In this document: positions 30,427 to 39,253 of the stretch, piece after piece
How positions within the stretch are numbered: position 1 is the stretch's first letter
Layout of the letters: every line of letters starts with the position of its first letter
Assembly (NCBI GenBank): GCA_000433035.1
Contig: FR890814.1
Coordinates: forward strand, 124,001 to 188,000
Source: Staphylococcus sp. CAG:324
GTDB taxonomy: Bacteria; Bacillota_I; Bacilli_A; ML615J-28; CAG-313
DNA: 64,000 bases
Direction of reading: 5' to 3'
The notes under the pieces: generated by a model
Databases searched by the model: none
Seen by the model: only the letters and a program-made list of their open reading frames with translations
What the model was told of the DNA's origin: nothing
Made by a program: the position numbers and the translations under genes

Positions 30427-33066
30427 TTATTTTTCTTCGACTAACGATACTAAATGTAAGTCACTAGTCAAACCTTTATATGGTGAAAGGTCTGCATTTG
30501 GAGTAAGTGAATTCACATCAATTTTATTAGTATTATATGCGAATAAGTCATTACGTTGATATGTAGGAAGTTCAATTGCAAGTTGCATAACAATATCAAG
30601 TGCTTGTGAATAAATTGCTGCACGTTCATCTTGATTATTTGTCTTACGACCTGCATCAATTAAGTCTGATAATCTATTAATTAATGCTACTTCAGTATCA
30701 TACTTTCCACCAGTGTTTAAAAGAATTTGTTTATAACCCCAGTTAAGTACAGAAGTTGCATTAGAATCTTTGTGATAAACTTGATACATATCAGGATCAA
30801 TTGTTGATCCCCAAGCAGCTGCCCAAACTGTTAAGTCACCACTTGCAAGTTTTGTTAAAGCTTGTGAGTCTGGTGAAACATTAATTTGAAAGCCAACATT
30901 ATTTAAAATTTCACTTGCATGAAATAGAGCTTGCCAAGCAGGATGGTCTGTTTCATCGCCTGCAATAGTAAAAGTATATTTTAAAATATGATTTCCTTTA
31001 TAATATACACCATTTGCATTTAATGTGTATCCAGCTCCCTCTACTTGATTTCTTATAAAAGTTTCTTGTTCAGCACTTGTAAGTTTATCACCAGCTTTTT
31101 TACCAAGAGATCTTACATAAGATGCATAAGCAGGATTTACAACAGATAAATCTTCAGGAACAGCACCACCAATATAAGGATAGTATGGAGTGGCACCTTT
31201 AGGATATGCCCAACTTGACATTGACATAGAACGATGAATTGCAGTAGCGGTCGTCTTATAATAATTTACACATTCTTGTGTATTAATTGAATGCATAATT
31301 ACTTGTCTAATTGCAAGATCAGGAACTTTACCCGCATTAATACCAATATAGCCATATCCTGAAGTTTGGATTGATTTGTTACCAAATCCATCTTCTTTTT
31401 TGCTATCAAGTTCATCAATTGTTTCTGGTTTTGCATTAGGTTCAATAAAATCAATTTCACCATTATATAATGAATTTAACATTTGTGATGAAGAAACAAC
31501 TTGTAAACGTAATTTTTTAATTTTAGCAGGTCCTAAAATATAATATGGATTTCTCTCATAATAAACAATACCTAAATTATAAAAATCACCAGCAGTAATG
31601 TTATCCAATCCACCACTTGATTTACTAGCAGCATATGGACCAGCACCAACAGGAACACCTATTTTAGCAGGACTATTTACTACTTCATTCATAAATGTTT
31701 GTGAAGCATATTCAACACCAAAATTAGATACATAATCAAATTTAGCAATATGCTCAGCATCAGAATAATAATACATAGGCGCTACGCTAAAAGCAAAATT
31801 CCAAATAGCTTTAGGATCAACATCTTTTATTTTAATACTCAATACTTCATTTCCTTCTTTTACTGAACCATCAGCATTATAAACAGGTACAGGATACGTT
31901 ACATTATTAACCGTTACACTACTTGTTCTATTAGCAAATTGAATACCCGAAATATTTGGGAATTCTTTATTTGTATCATTTTGAAAATATGCTTCCATTG
32001 CTTCATTTACTAAATAATCATTTAATTTGATTGATGTATTCCAATATAAAACAACTTCTTCTAATGCATTAGGAATCTTATCCGCATAAATAGTATTAAT
32101 TGCTTGTTCTTTTGTCCATTTTTTTAAAGTTGTAGGATCATTTACTAAACTTGAAACAAGTTTAGCTTCTTCTTTGTTCCACTCTAAATATCCTTCATTA
32201 TATAAGAAAACCTCAACATCAGTAGTCAATAAATTTTTATAAACTTTACCATTTTTATCAGAAAAAGTAATATCTTCATATGTATCTATTGAATTGTTAT
32301 AATCTGTTTCTAATTCTTCTTTAAATAAAGCAATTGCTTTATCATAATCCTTCACAACATTTTTAAAGTTATCAGAAATACTTTCAAATTCAGCCGCATA
32401 TGCAATCAAATATTCTCTAAATTGATCTTTGTCCGGTTTTGAATCACCATGTTCTTCAAGAATTTCAACTGTCGCATCTACCAAAGCTTGAATTCTAGCC
32501 TCAGCTTCTACTTGGAACTTTAATTTAAAACTATCTTGTTCTGTCTCATCTGCTTCTTGCGTACGATATTCTTTTAATCCAACAATATCGGTTGAATATA
32601 TCGTACTTGAACCCGTATAGGCAGGATCTAAATAAACGTATAAATTAAACAATACATCTTTAATTGTTAAAGCACTACCATTTGAAAATTTAACATTATT
32701 CTTTAAAACAAAATAATATGTCGTTGTTTGATCTTTATCTTCTGTCCCTTCGGTAACAATTTGTAAATCTTTAGTAACAACACCTTCGCTATCACCATAA
32801 GTTATATTCCCGTTTTTATCATTGCCAAGCATCCCAATTTGGGTCATACCAACAACATTACTATCAGGTCCAGTTGTTGAAAAGAAGGGATTAAAAACCT
32901 TATCTAACTCTTGCGTTGAAAAAACAAGGGGATCTACTTCATTGTTGTAATATGTTTTATCATCATCTTTTTTACAACTTTTACAATTACAACCAGTAAC
33001 AAAAATTGTCGTTGCAATCACTGCTAATAATATAATTAGTCTTGTATGAAATACTTTATTTTTCAT
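30427..33066 (-). CDS. oppA: Oversized peptide-binding lipoprotein (OppA-like, 879 aa)
   Basis: Extracellular solute-binding protein family 5. Lipobox VTG-C26, then a Lys/Asp linker, then the family-5 fold (VFNPFFSTTGPDSNVV near the N-terminus; KNNVKFSNGSALTIKDVLF; GLDNITAGDFYNLG; GEIDFIEP; DPDMYQVYHK near the end). Usual length is about 530-620, so this is some 250 residues longer. The extra part is a mostly helical, Glu/Lys-rich insertion between about residues 165 and 410 just after the first lobe-I helix. RBS AAGGAG is 7 nt upstream. It sits directly ahead of oppB. Confidence 0.9.
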   Translation of the reverse strand: MKNKVFHTRLIILLAVIATTIFVTGCNCKSCKKDDDKTYYNNEVDPLVFSTQELDKVFNPFFSTTGPDSNVVGMTQIGMLGNDKNGNITYGDSEGVVTKDLQIVTEGTEDKDQTTTYYFVLKNNVKFSNGSALTIKDVLFNLYVYLDPAYTGSSTIYSTDIVGLKEYRTQEADETEQDSFKLKFQVEAEARIQALVDATVEILEEHGDSKPDKDQFREYLIAYAAEFESISDNFKNVVKDYDKAIALFKEELETDYNNSIDTYEDITFSDKNGKVYKNLLTTDVEVFLYNEGYLEWNKEEAKLVSSLVNDPTTLKKWTKEQAINTIYADKIPNALEEVVLYWNTSIKLNDYLVNEAMEAYFQNDTNKEFPNISGIQFANRTSSVTVNNVTYPVPVYNADGSVKEGNEVLSIKIKDVDPKAIWNFAFSVAPMYYYSDAEHIAKFDYVSNFGVEYASQTFMNEVVNSPAKIGVPVGAGPYAASKSSGGLDNITAGDFYNLGIVYYERNPYYILGPAKIKKLRLQVVSSSQMLNSLYNGEIDFIEPNAKPETIDELDSKKEDGFGNKSIQTSGYGYIGINAGKVPDLAIRQVIMHSINTQECVNYYKTTATAIHRSMSMSSWAYPKGATPYYPYIGGAVPEDLSVVNPAYASYVRSLGKKAGDKLTSAEQETFIRNQVEGAGYTLNANGVYYKGNHILKYTFTIAGDETDHPAWQALFHASEILNNVGFQINVSPDSQALTKLASGDLTVWAAAWGSTIDPDMYQVYHKDSNATSVLNWGYKQILLNTGGKYDTEVALINRLSDLIDAGRKTNNQDERAAIYSQALDIVMQLAIELPTYQRNDLFAYNTNKIDVNSLTPNADLSPYKGLTSDLHLVSLVEEK

Positions 33067-33084
33067 CTTTTTTCTCCTTTAATT

Positions 33085-34212
33085 TTATTCTATTTTTAAA
33101 TCTATTTGATTATTATCTAAAACTGTCTGCTCATCTTGTTTATAAATTGGAGCAGCATCCACAATAATTAAATTATTATCTTTATCAAAACCATTTGGTA
33201 AAGCAGTACAAGTTAGAGTACCATTAAACACAATATTTTTTAAGTTCGAGTTCACACTGCTCATAGCTATTGGAGCAACATATATCTTATGAGTTATTGT
33301 TAAACTCGTTTTAATATTAATTTTGACATTGTCAAATGTAACATCTTGAATTGTGGCATCAGTTACATTTCCAAATAAACTTATCGCCAAACTCTTCGCA
33401 TTTGGATCATCAAAATCTTGAATCAATCCATTTCTACTTGGATCATAATTTATAGTAAAATTTGAGATGGTAAAGCCATTTCCCATAAAAATTCCTTTAT
33501 AATCATTAAAAGAAAAAGCCGAACCTTCTAAATCAATATCATTTGCTAAATAGATATTTTTTGATTTATTAATTCTTAAATCATTGGCATTTTTAACAAT
33601 TGCAAATTCACCCTCAATATACTCAACAAATACTTGAATCGTTAAATCAGTTTCGCCACCAGGATGAGTAAAATTATCATCCCATAAATTCCCTTCAGCA
33701 TCCCTAAATTCTATAGGAGTATATCCCAATCTATTATATGAATAATTGGCATAATCTTTAAATTTATCACCAGGATTGACAGAATAATTTCCTAACTCAA
33801 CAACCTCTTGATTTTCATTATAATAACATAATTGATACAAATATTTAATATCTTTTTTCCAAAAGGCATATAAAGTAACACCCTGATTATCAACAAAATT
33901 ATGTTCAAAATCCCACCTATCTTGATAAATGGTTGTACCATTGTTCTCCAATTTTTTTTGATACCATCCCTCTAGTGTATAGCCAGATCTAGTAACTTCT
34001 GCACCCGTTAATGTTGTAGGATCAGTTATTAAAGTAGTCGAATCAGTTTTATCATAATAATGTACAATAGGCAATGTACAATTTTGATATGTTCCCCCTT
34101 CTAATTCAAAAACAATTTTTACTTTATCTTCGTATAGTTTTTCATCTTTACAACCATAAAGTAAAAAAGCGGGTATTAGTAAATAAATGAATATTAAAAT
34201 TTTCGTTTTCAT
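33085..34212 (-). CDS. InlB-repeat surface lipoprotein, first gene of the operon (375 aa)
   Basis: Lipobox LYG-C about 21 residues in. Residues about 35-120 form a degenerate Listeria-Bacteroides repeat (VFELEGGTYQ...GYTLEGWYQKK...LYAFWKK), a second Gly-Tyr strand region follows, then a segment resembling a right-handed beta-helix (NKSKNIYLANDIDLEG...KGIFMGNGFTISNFTI) typical of GLUG/polymorphic surface proteins. Start: GGAGG lies 4 nt before the ATG at 34212; an upstream in-frame TTG (34233) has no ribosome site. It is the promoter-proximal gene, so probably the most abundant product. Confidence 0.8.
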   Translation of the reverse strand: MKTKILIFIYLLIPAFLLYGCKDEKLYEDKVKIVFELEGGTYQNCTLPIVHYYDKTDSTTLITDPTTLTGAEVTRSGYTLEGWYQKKLENNGTTIYQDRWDFEHNFVDNQGVTLYAFWKKDIKYLYQLCYYNENQEVVELGNYSVNPGDKFKDYANYSYNRLGYTPIEFRDAEGNLWDDNFTHPGGETDLTIQVFVEYIEGEFAIVKNANDLRINKSKNIYLANDIDLEGSAFSFNDYKGIFMGNGFTISNFTINYDPSRNGLIQDFDDPNAKSLAISLFGNVTDATIQDVTFDNVKINIKTSLTITHKIYVAPIAMSSVNSNLKNIVFNGTLTCTALPNGFDKDNNLIIVDAAPIYKQDEQTVLDNNQIDLKIE

Positions 34213-34241
34213 AGTACCTCCATTAATATTCAACCTTATTT

Positions 34242-34270
34242 ATTATATTAAATTTAGAATATAAAATCAA
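34242..34270 (-). promoter_or_regulatory. Strong sigma-A promoter of the lipoprotein-opp-protease operon
   Basis: TTGATT (34270-34265), 17-nt spacer, TATAAT (34247-34242) on the minus strand. The predicted start near 34235 leaves a leader of only about 23 nt before the ATG. No other good promoter was seen between genes downstream, so this may serve the whole ~31-kb run. Confidence 0.78.
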
Positions 34271-34797
34271 TGTTTTTCATTAGTAAAACGTTTACATTTA
34301 CTATATAATATTTAACCATTTATGGGTGTTAAAAAAAATTCAAACTTTTTGGTTTTATATCTTTTTTTTATAACAAAATATTTTCTTATTAAACTATCAT
34401 TTAAAATATTTTTTAATAAACGATTTATTCCTATTTCACAATATCTTTTTAAATGTAAAAATTAAAATTAAATATCCTATTTTCTTCATTGTTAAATTAT
34501 ATAAGGTTGTCTTTGTAATCTAAAAATTCTATTTTATATTAACTATAATTATATCACTTAAGTAAAAGATATGCAAGAGTTTAAAATATGACAAATTTAA
34601 CCTTTATTTCTCTTTTTATATATATTTGGTTTATCATTAAAATACATCCTATCATATAAACAAAAAATTAAAACTGAAAATCAAAAAATAGTGTGATAAA
34701 ACTTTTATCTTCCATACCCATCAAGTTGCATCAACATCAAATGCTCTTTAAACCTATATGTTATTCTCAATATTTTTTATCGATAAACTACAAATTA
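34271..34797. other. AT-rich divergent intergenic region
   Basis: No coding sequence or RNA gene is apparent here. The stretch is extremely A/T rich with several weak AAAATATTTT-like inverted repeats. It only separates the two divergent promoters at its ends. Confidence 0.6.
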
Positions 34798-34826
34798 TTG
34801 AAAAATAACCTTTAAAGTGATATACT
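34798..34826 (+). promoter_or_regulatory. Sigma-A promoter of the YwaF-like pair
   Basis: TTGAAA (34798-34803), 17-nt spacer, TATACT (34821-34826). The start point near 34833 places the GAGGTG ribosome site almost at the 5' end of the mRNA. Confidence 0.72.
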
Positions 34827-34851
34827 ATATGTTGAGGTGAAAAATTCTTAT

Positions 34852-35637
34852 ATGATTATTAGCTTTTTTAATTCCTATCGCATATATGAAGTGCCTAATC
34901 GCTTTTCATACCAACATATTTTATTATTACTCATAGACGTCATCTATATTTTTTTACTTATCTTTTTGTTAAGAAAAAAATCGAATCAACTCAAAAGAAA
35001 AATATTATTGGGACTAACTATTGCTTGTTGCTTAATTTTTGCAGGAAGAATGTTTTTTGGTTGGGAACAATCACGAATTTTTAACAATGGTTCTAAAGTT
35101 ACCTTACTTCCCATTGAATTATGTAACATAAATATAATTATTACTTTGATTGCACTTGTTATAAACAAGAAATTTTTAAATAACTATATGTATTATGTAA
35201 CAATGATTGGTGGATTAATTCCCCTTCTTGTCTTTCCCGATTGTCATATGATTACTCAGGGAAATAATCTATTTCACTATATGTTTTTAGATTTTTGGTT
35301 TATCCATACTAACTTGGTAGCCATTCCAATTACAATGATTGCTTGGGGTTTTTTCCAACCGGAAAAAAAACAAATTCCTAAAGTTATACTCACTTTAGTT
35401 GGCATTTATTTATTTGCATTTTTATCTAGTATCATTTTAAGAAATTTTGATAGTTTTCAAACTGCTAATTATATGTATTCATTAAGACACAATAATCTGC
35501 CGATTTTAAAACAATTATATAGCATCATCCCTATTCCTTTTGTTTATGGACTACCCCTAGCATTACCAATAAGCATATTATTTTACTTAATGGCATTACC
35601 ATTTGAATTAAAGAAAGGAACTCAAAACTATGTTTAA
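34852..35637 (+). CDS. YwaF/TMEM164-like integral membrane protein (first copy)
   Basis: Polytopic membrane protein with 6-7 predicted helices. The pattern FSYQHILLLLIDVIYI at the N-terminus, then LLPIELCNINI and a DCHM-type acidic motif after the third helix, matches the TIGR02206/YwaF family (TMEM164-like), whose biochemical role is unknown to me. Start: GAGGTG is 12 nt before the ATG at 34852; an upstream GTG at 34837 overlaps the ribosome site and is less likely. The stop overlaps the next gene by 8 nt. Confidence 0.8.
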   Translation: MIISFFNSYRIYEVPNRFSYQHILLLLIDVIYIFLLIFLLRKKSNQLKRKILLGLTIACCLIFAGRMFFGWEQSRIFNNGSKVTLLPIELCNINIIITLIALVINKKFLNNYMYYVTMIGGLIPLLVFPDCHMITQGNNLFHYMFLDFWFIHTNLVAIPITMIAWGFFQPEKKQIPKVILTLVGIYLFAFLSSIILRNFDSFQTANYMYSLRHNNLPILKQLYSIIPIPFVYGLPLALPISILFYLMALPFELKKGTQNYV

Positions 35638-36448
35638 TATTTTAACGTTAATTATTGATAAATACAATCTAGTTCACATTTTAACAATTCTCTTTTTCCC
35701 GCTTTTAGCCGTTGTTTCCTATTTTATTTTCCGAAAAAAAAGTGAAAAAACGAAAGCGATTTATCTATGGATTTTAATGTCCATCATATTTTTAGCAACT
35801 TGGACTACCTTTATTATTTCTTATGTACAAGATTATAACCATCAAAGAGCGAATATTTGGACTAGACTCCCATTGCATATGTGCTCAATTAATGTGACAC
35901 TATACCCACTATTTTTTGGTTTAAGGAAAAAAATTCGTCCTTTTTTTTCTTCGACATTATTTGCTTATATGTATTTTTTCGGTAGTGCAGGAGCAGTTTT
36001 GGCTATGGTAGTTACTGCCCCTAGTGATTGTCTAGGACCAACCATTCATCTTTTAAATTATAATGTCTTTACTTATTGGTTAAAACACGGGCTAATCTTT
36101 ATTTTACCAATTCTTTTTGTTATTTTAGGTTTCTATCAGCCAAAATTAATTGATATTGTAAAAGCTTGTGTTTTTCTAATCGGACTTTTATGTATTATGG
36201 AATTGGTTAATTTACTATTTTCTTGGTTTAATGAATTAAATGGTGGAACAGGAATATGCAATTATTTTTATACAAGAACAGGAAAAGGAACCGCAGTATT
36301 AGAACAATTCTATAATTTCCTTCCTTATGAATTAATTTATATGTTTCCTTTAGCCATCATTGCTATCCCTATTTTCTTTATCTATTATTTGCCAATTGGT
36401 ATAATAGAATATGTGAAAAAAAGAAACAAAACTAAACGTATATGCTAA
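35630..36448 (+). CDS. YwaF/TMEM164-like integral membrane protein (second copy)
   Basis: Second member of the same family, 272 residues. Shared hallmarks are LPLHMCSINVTLYPL and a PSDCLGPT acidic turn, with six or seven helices and a basic C-terminal tail (KKRNKTKRIC). AAAGGA precedes the ATG inside the first gene's end, so the two are translationally coupled. The tandem pair differs enough (clear but modest resemblance) to be an old duplication, possibly forming a heterodimer (inference). Confidence 0.82.
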   Translation: MFNILTLIIDKYNLVHILTILFFPLLAVVSYFIFRKKSEKTKAIYLWILMSIIFLATWTTFIISYVQDYNHQRANIWTRLPLHMCSINVTLYPLFFGLRKKIRPFFSSTLFAYMYFFGSAGAVLAMVVTAPSDCLGPTIHLLNYNVFTYWLKHGLIFILPILFVILGFYQPKLIDIVKACVFLIGLLCIMELVNLLFSWFNELNGGTGICNYFYTRTGKGTAVLEQFYNFLPYELIYMFPLAIIAIPIFFIYYLPIGIIEYVKKRNKTKRIC

Positions 36449-36462
36449 CGTATTTATGCCAG

Positions 36463-36504
36463 ACAAAAAAACACATTAGATAAAAATCCAATGTGTTTTT
36501 TTGT
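36463..36504 (+). terminator. Rho-independent terminator after the YwaF-like pair
   Basis: Stem AAAAAAACACATT (36465-36477) / AATGTGTTTTTTT (36490-36502), extended by AC/GT. It is 15 nt after the stop codon and includes its own T tract. Confidence 0.85.
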
Positions 36505-37422
36505 ATCATATCTAGTTTTTTAGTAAAAATAAATGAATTCTCTAAATATTAGATAAACCTATCAATTGTAATACTTTTATCATTAACCCTCTTAAAAAGA
36601 TCTGCTATTTTATTTGAACTAACTAAAGAACTTACTGATAATCAAATCAATAGATTGCTTAGGTCGTAATGATGATATAATTATTAATGAATAATCTGAA
36701 ATTACTAAAGTCATTGAACTAATATCTATATAATTGCTTTCCCCCTTCTTAATACAAAAATTGATAATAAAAATTTAGTAGGTAAGTTGATAGCTGATAT
36801 AGTGGTATTGAGTTTTGTACCATAAAGTGAAAAAGGAATGAAAGCAGTAAAGATAGACTCAAATATAAACTCCCTACTAATTTTAAAAAAATCATATGTA
36901 GATTTCATAACAAAGAACACACGAATATAGAAACAACTAAACTATTTAATATGACTCGAGGTATATTTCTTAAATATTCTAAACTCTATAAGTAACATCT
37001 ATTTATTTAGGTGTTATTTTTTGATGGAATTAAGTTCATAATCTACCTATCCCCCTTTCAAAGAACACAGAAATAGTGAAAGCATATTTCTTATAAATCC
37101 TACACATACGTATACAATCCTATATATCTATATAAACACTTAATTTTAATTAATAGAAAACGATTGTTTCTATTATTCCTTGTTATTTAAGATGGTGTGT
37201 TTTAAGGTTAAAAAAGGCACCAAAGTAAAATTACCTCGATGCTTAATTATTCTAACCCAGTATAACCATTAATAGTAGTATATAAAGTTGTATCTTGATT
37301 TGGCATTGATGTGAAAGAATTGAATGAGTAAGTAACTAAAAAAGTCGTAAAAGTACTCCTAAAACTGAATGATATTTGATTTGATTTATTCTAATAGTTT
37401 GGACTATTGAAATAAAAAATAT
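36505..37422. other. Decayed coding DNA, no intact gene
   Basis: About 0.9 kb with many stops in every frame. Protein-like scraps remain: on the plus strand a fragment reading ILFELTKELTDNQINRLLRS up to a stop near 36668, another with KNLVGKLIADIVVLSFVP near 36775-36830, and on the minus strand a C-terminal tail ending TTLYTTINGYTGLE at about 37250-37390. I do not recognise any of them. This is a boundary zone between core genome and the accessory region. Confidence 0.5.
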
Positions 37423-37884
37423 TTACTTTATCTTTAATTCATGATGAAAATATTGTAATGTAGAATATTTCATTGACTTATATTCATAAGAATCACTACT
37501 GTAAGTAGTGATTATTTTTATATAGTCGTTTACATATTTTGTAAATTTTTTAATAATAAAATAATATTTATCATTTAATTCTTTAAATTCTTCGTTATCA
37601 ATTTTAGCAAAATTAGAAAGATAATCTTCATTTTTAATAACAACAGTTTTAGAAAAATCAATTGCTGTTGATGTAGAGGTATCACGTGTTGTATTCTTAA
37701 ACTTATAACAGTACTTATGTCTTACATTGGTTCTAAAAGGAATCGCAAATTGCAAATTATTAACCCTTACTAATAATACCAAAAATGGTCTTTCTATTTT
37801 TTATTCTAATTCAGGGTAAATACTATTTTGATAATCACTGTAAAACTTTTGACTTAAGTATCTTAATTCATATAATTTACTCAT
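37423..37884 (-). pseudogene. Type III toxin (TenpN/CptN/ToxN-like) interrupted by one in-frame stop
   Basis: Endoribonuclease toxin of a type III toxin-antitoxin system. The frame opens at an ATG (37884) with AGGAGG in place, reads 27 residues (MSKLYELRYLSQKF...YPELE), meets TAA (37803-37801), then continues in the same frame with KIERPFLVLLVRVNNLQFAI and IDFSKTVVI to a C-terminal LQYFHHEL. Read-through length is 153 residues, the normal size of the family. The FAIPFR, IDxSKxxxI and LQYF pieces match my memory of TenpN/CptN. Everything else (RBS, terminator, antitoxin repeats, promoter) is intact, so a single nonsense change (or a sequencing error) is the only visible defect. Confidence 0.75.
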
Positions 37885-37899
37885 ATTCCTCCTATTTTT

Positions 37900-37930
37900 A
37901 AAAAAACACCTCACTCATTAAGAGCAAGGT
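37900..37930 (-). terminator. Terminator between antitoxin RNA and toxin gene
   Basis: Minus-strand stem ACCTTGCTC / GAGTGAGGT (9 bp including two G-U pairs, loop TTAAT) followed by G and seven T. It lies 16 nt before the toxin start, the position that in type III systems lets a small fraction of transcripts read into the toxin. Confidence 0.85.
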
Positions 37931-38028
37931 ATTTATCTTCCATTGGGATTTCTTTATGCAGTGTTACCCTCACACTGTATCTTCAATTCGGGATTTCTTT
38001 TTTTGGTGCTACCCTCACACCATATCTT
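37931..38028 (-). ncRNA. Type III antitoxin RNA: two tandem structured repeats
   Basis: Two direct repeats of 45 nt (38028-37984) and 44 nt (37983-37940), each beginning AAGATA and ending in GAAATCCC plus a short variable end, then a truncated third start (AAGATAAAT). Each contains a 6-bp hairpin around the constant loop GAGGGTA: TGGTGT/GCACCA in the first and CAGTGT/ACACTG in the second. The stem bases change on both sides together (T-A to C-G, G-C to A-T), which argues for selected RNA structure. Promoter upstream, terminator and toxin downstream fit ToxI/TenpI/CptI organisation, where each processed repeat binds one toxin. Confidence 0.85.
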
Positions 38029-38036
38029 ACAATTAA

Positions 38037-38065
38037 ATTATATACTAATCTTAACTGAAAGTCAA
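38037..38065 (-). promoter_or_regulatory. Sigma-A promoter of the type III antitoxin-toxin operon
   Basis: TTGACT (38065-38060), 17-nt spacer, TATAAT (38042-38037); start near 38030, about 2 nt before the first repeat. Confidence 0.85.
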
Positions 38066-38247
38066 ATATTTAAATAAAAATTTATGGAAGATAAGTGGAA
38101 ACATCCACATTATTATTATATGATTTTATTATTTTTTTAGTATAGATAATTACTTTAAATGATGGAAAATTTAATAAAATAAATCATATAGGTTTTTTAC
38201 AAACCACACTTAATTCTATCTAGTCAAAACTTTTTAGAGCCAAAAAA

Positions 38248-38300
38248 GGCATACTACCTTTATACGATATAAACTGTATAATCGCATAAGGGTGTATGCC
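38248..38300 (-). terminator. Long hairpin terminator after the immunity-like gene
   Basis: GGCATACACCCTTATGCGAT pairs with the arm ATCGTATAAAGGTAGTATGCC (few mismatches), followed by TTTTTT on the minus strand. It closes the rhs tip/immunity transcript and shields the type III locus downstream. Confidence 0.75.
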
Positions 38301-38436
38301 ATAGATTTTTAGATTAATCAAGGCTTTTTTCCTGATTCTTTCATAATTACTGATAAAAACAAAGTGTAGTATATTATATTTACAAAACCTTTATATACCT
38401 TATTTTTGAAAATCCTATGTCTTATTTAAACACTAT

Positions 38437-39252
38437 TTAATCATGTTTCCAACAAATATAACAATCAATTATATCATCTTCAAAGTCAGAAAAATCAAAC
38501 CAATCAAGGCTTTTTTCCACTTTTAAATCTTCAGTTTTATTATTTCCTATTACTGTATAGTACTGTTTTTTGAAATCTCTAATGCAGAAATATTCAAAAT
38601 ATGCAAAACATCGTTTTTCTTCTGTTTCTATTTCCTTTTTTTCTTCATCAGTTAAAATAAGTAAAGGAAGCAGGTCTGTTTCTCTTATTTCATTTATGTT
38701 AGGTAATTCATCATAAATATGATTATATATTTGTACATATGAATAAAATTTATGTTCAAACCCTTCATAATCTGCTATCTTTTTGAGAACAATATATTTT
38801 CCATATAAATTATATTCTTTAGCTTTTTCTGTATTAAACTGATATGCAATATAATCTCCTACTTCCCATGGATTAGTTTTAAATTCTTTAGGCTTTTTAG
38901 GTAGTTTTAATGGTCTATTATCTGATAATAACTTTTCTTTTAATTTTTCTAAAGTAATTTTCCATTTTTCTTTTTGCGACTTGGTATCAAATATTCCAAT
39001 ACCACCATTATTTTTTATATATTTTAACGCAATATCTATTGCATCATCATCAGTAATGCCATAAAACTTTTCTCTTTCAGCAAGTGCATACCAAAATAGT
39101 GATTCTTCATCTTCATCTAAATCTTTTAAATATTCTTCCTTTAGTTTTTTTATGGCTTCATGATATTCATTATTCTTTAAATATTCAGTAAATGAATCCT
39201 TAACATCTAATGTAAAATCATTTCCATATAGATTTTCACTCCAAAACCCCAT
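38437..39252 (-). CDS. Probable immunity protein for the RHS GIY-YIG toxin (271 aa)
   Basis: Cytoplasmic acidic protein beginning MGFWSENLYGNDFTLDVKD and containing FWYALAEREKFYG, then EKLKEKLL and WEVGDYIAYQF. This matches a widespread 'MGxWsxxxxxnD...D' family (similar to DUF4259-type proteins from memory) often seen beside polymorphic toxins. Start: GGAG lies 9 nt before the ATG at 39252, which is 1 nt after the stop of the nuclease tip; two earlier in-frame starts overlap that gene and lack a site. The tight coupling to the nuclease tip is the main reason to call it immunity; the function itself is inferred. Confidence 0.7.
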   Translation of the reverse strand: MGFWSENLYGNDFTLDVKDSFTEYLKNNEYHEAIKKLKEEYLKDLDEDEESLFWYALAEREKFYGITDDDAIDIALKYIKNNGGIGIFDTKSQKEKWKITLEKLKEKLLSDNRPLKLPKKPKEFKTNPWEVGDYIAYQFNTEKAKEYNLYGKYIVLKKIADYEGFEHKFYSYVQIYNHIYDELPNINEIRETDLLPLLILTDEEKKEIETEEKRCFAYFEYFCIRDFKKQYYTVIGNNKTEDLKVEKSLDWFDFSDFEDDIIDCYICWKHD

Positions 39253-39253
39253 A

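Noticed and set aside
36726..36920. A 64-residue minus-strand reading frame
   Set aside because: No ribosome site, no recognisable protein, lies in a decayed stretch with fragments on both strands.
37423..37782. A free-standing 119-residue gene starting at a TTG
   Set aside because: The same frame extends upstream through one TAA to an ATG with a perfect ribosome site just after the antitoxin terminator, so it is the 3' part of a broken toxin gene.
37931..38028. CRISPR array (two repeats)
   Set aside because: Repeats are contiguous, without unique spacers, contain internal hairpins and precede a toxin gene; they are antitoxin repeats. No CRISPR array is seen in the window.
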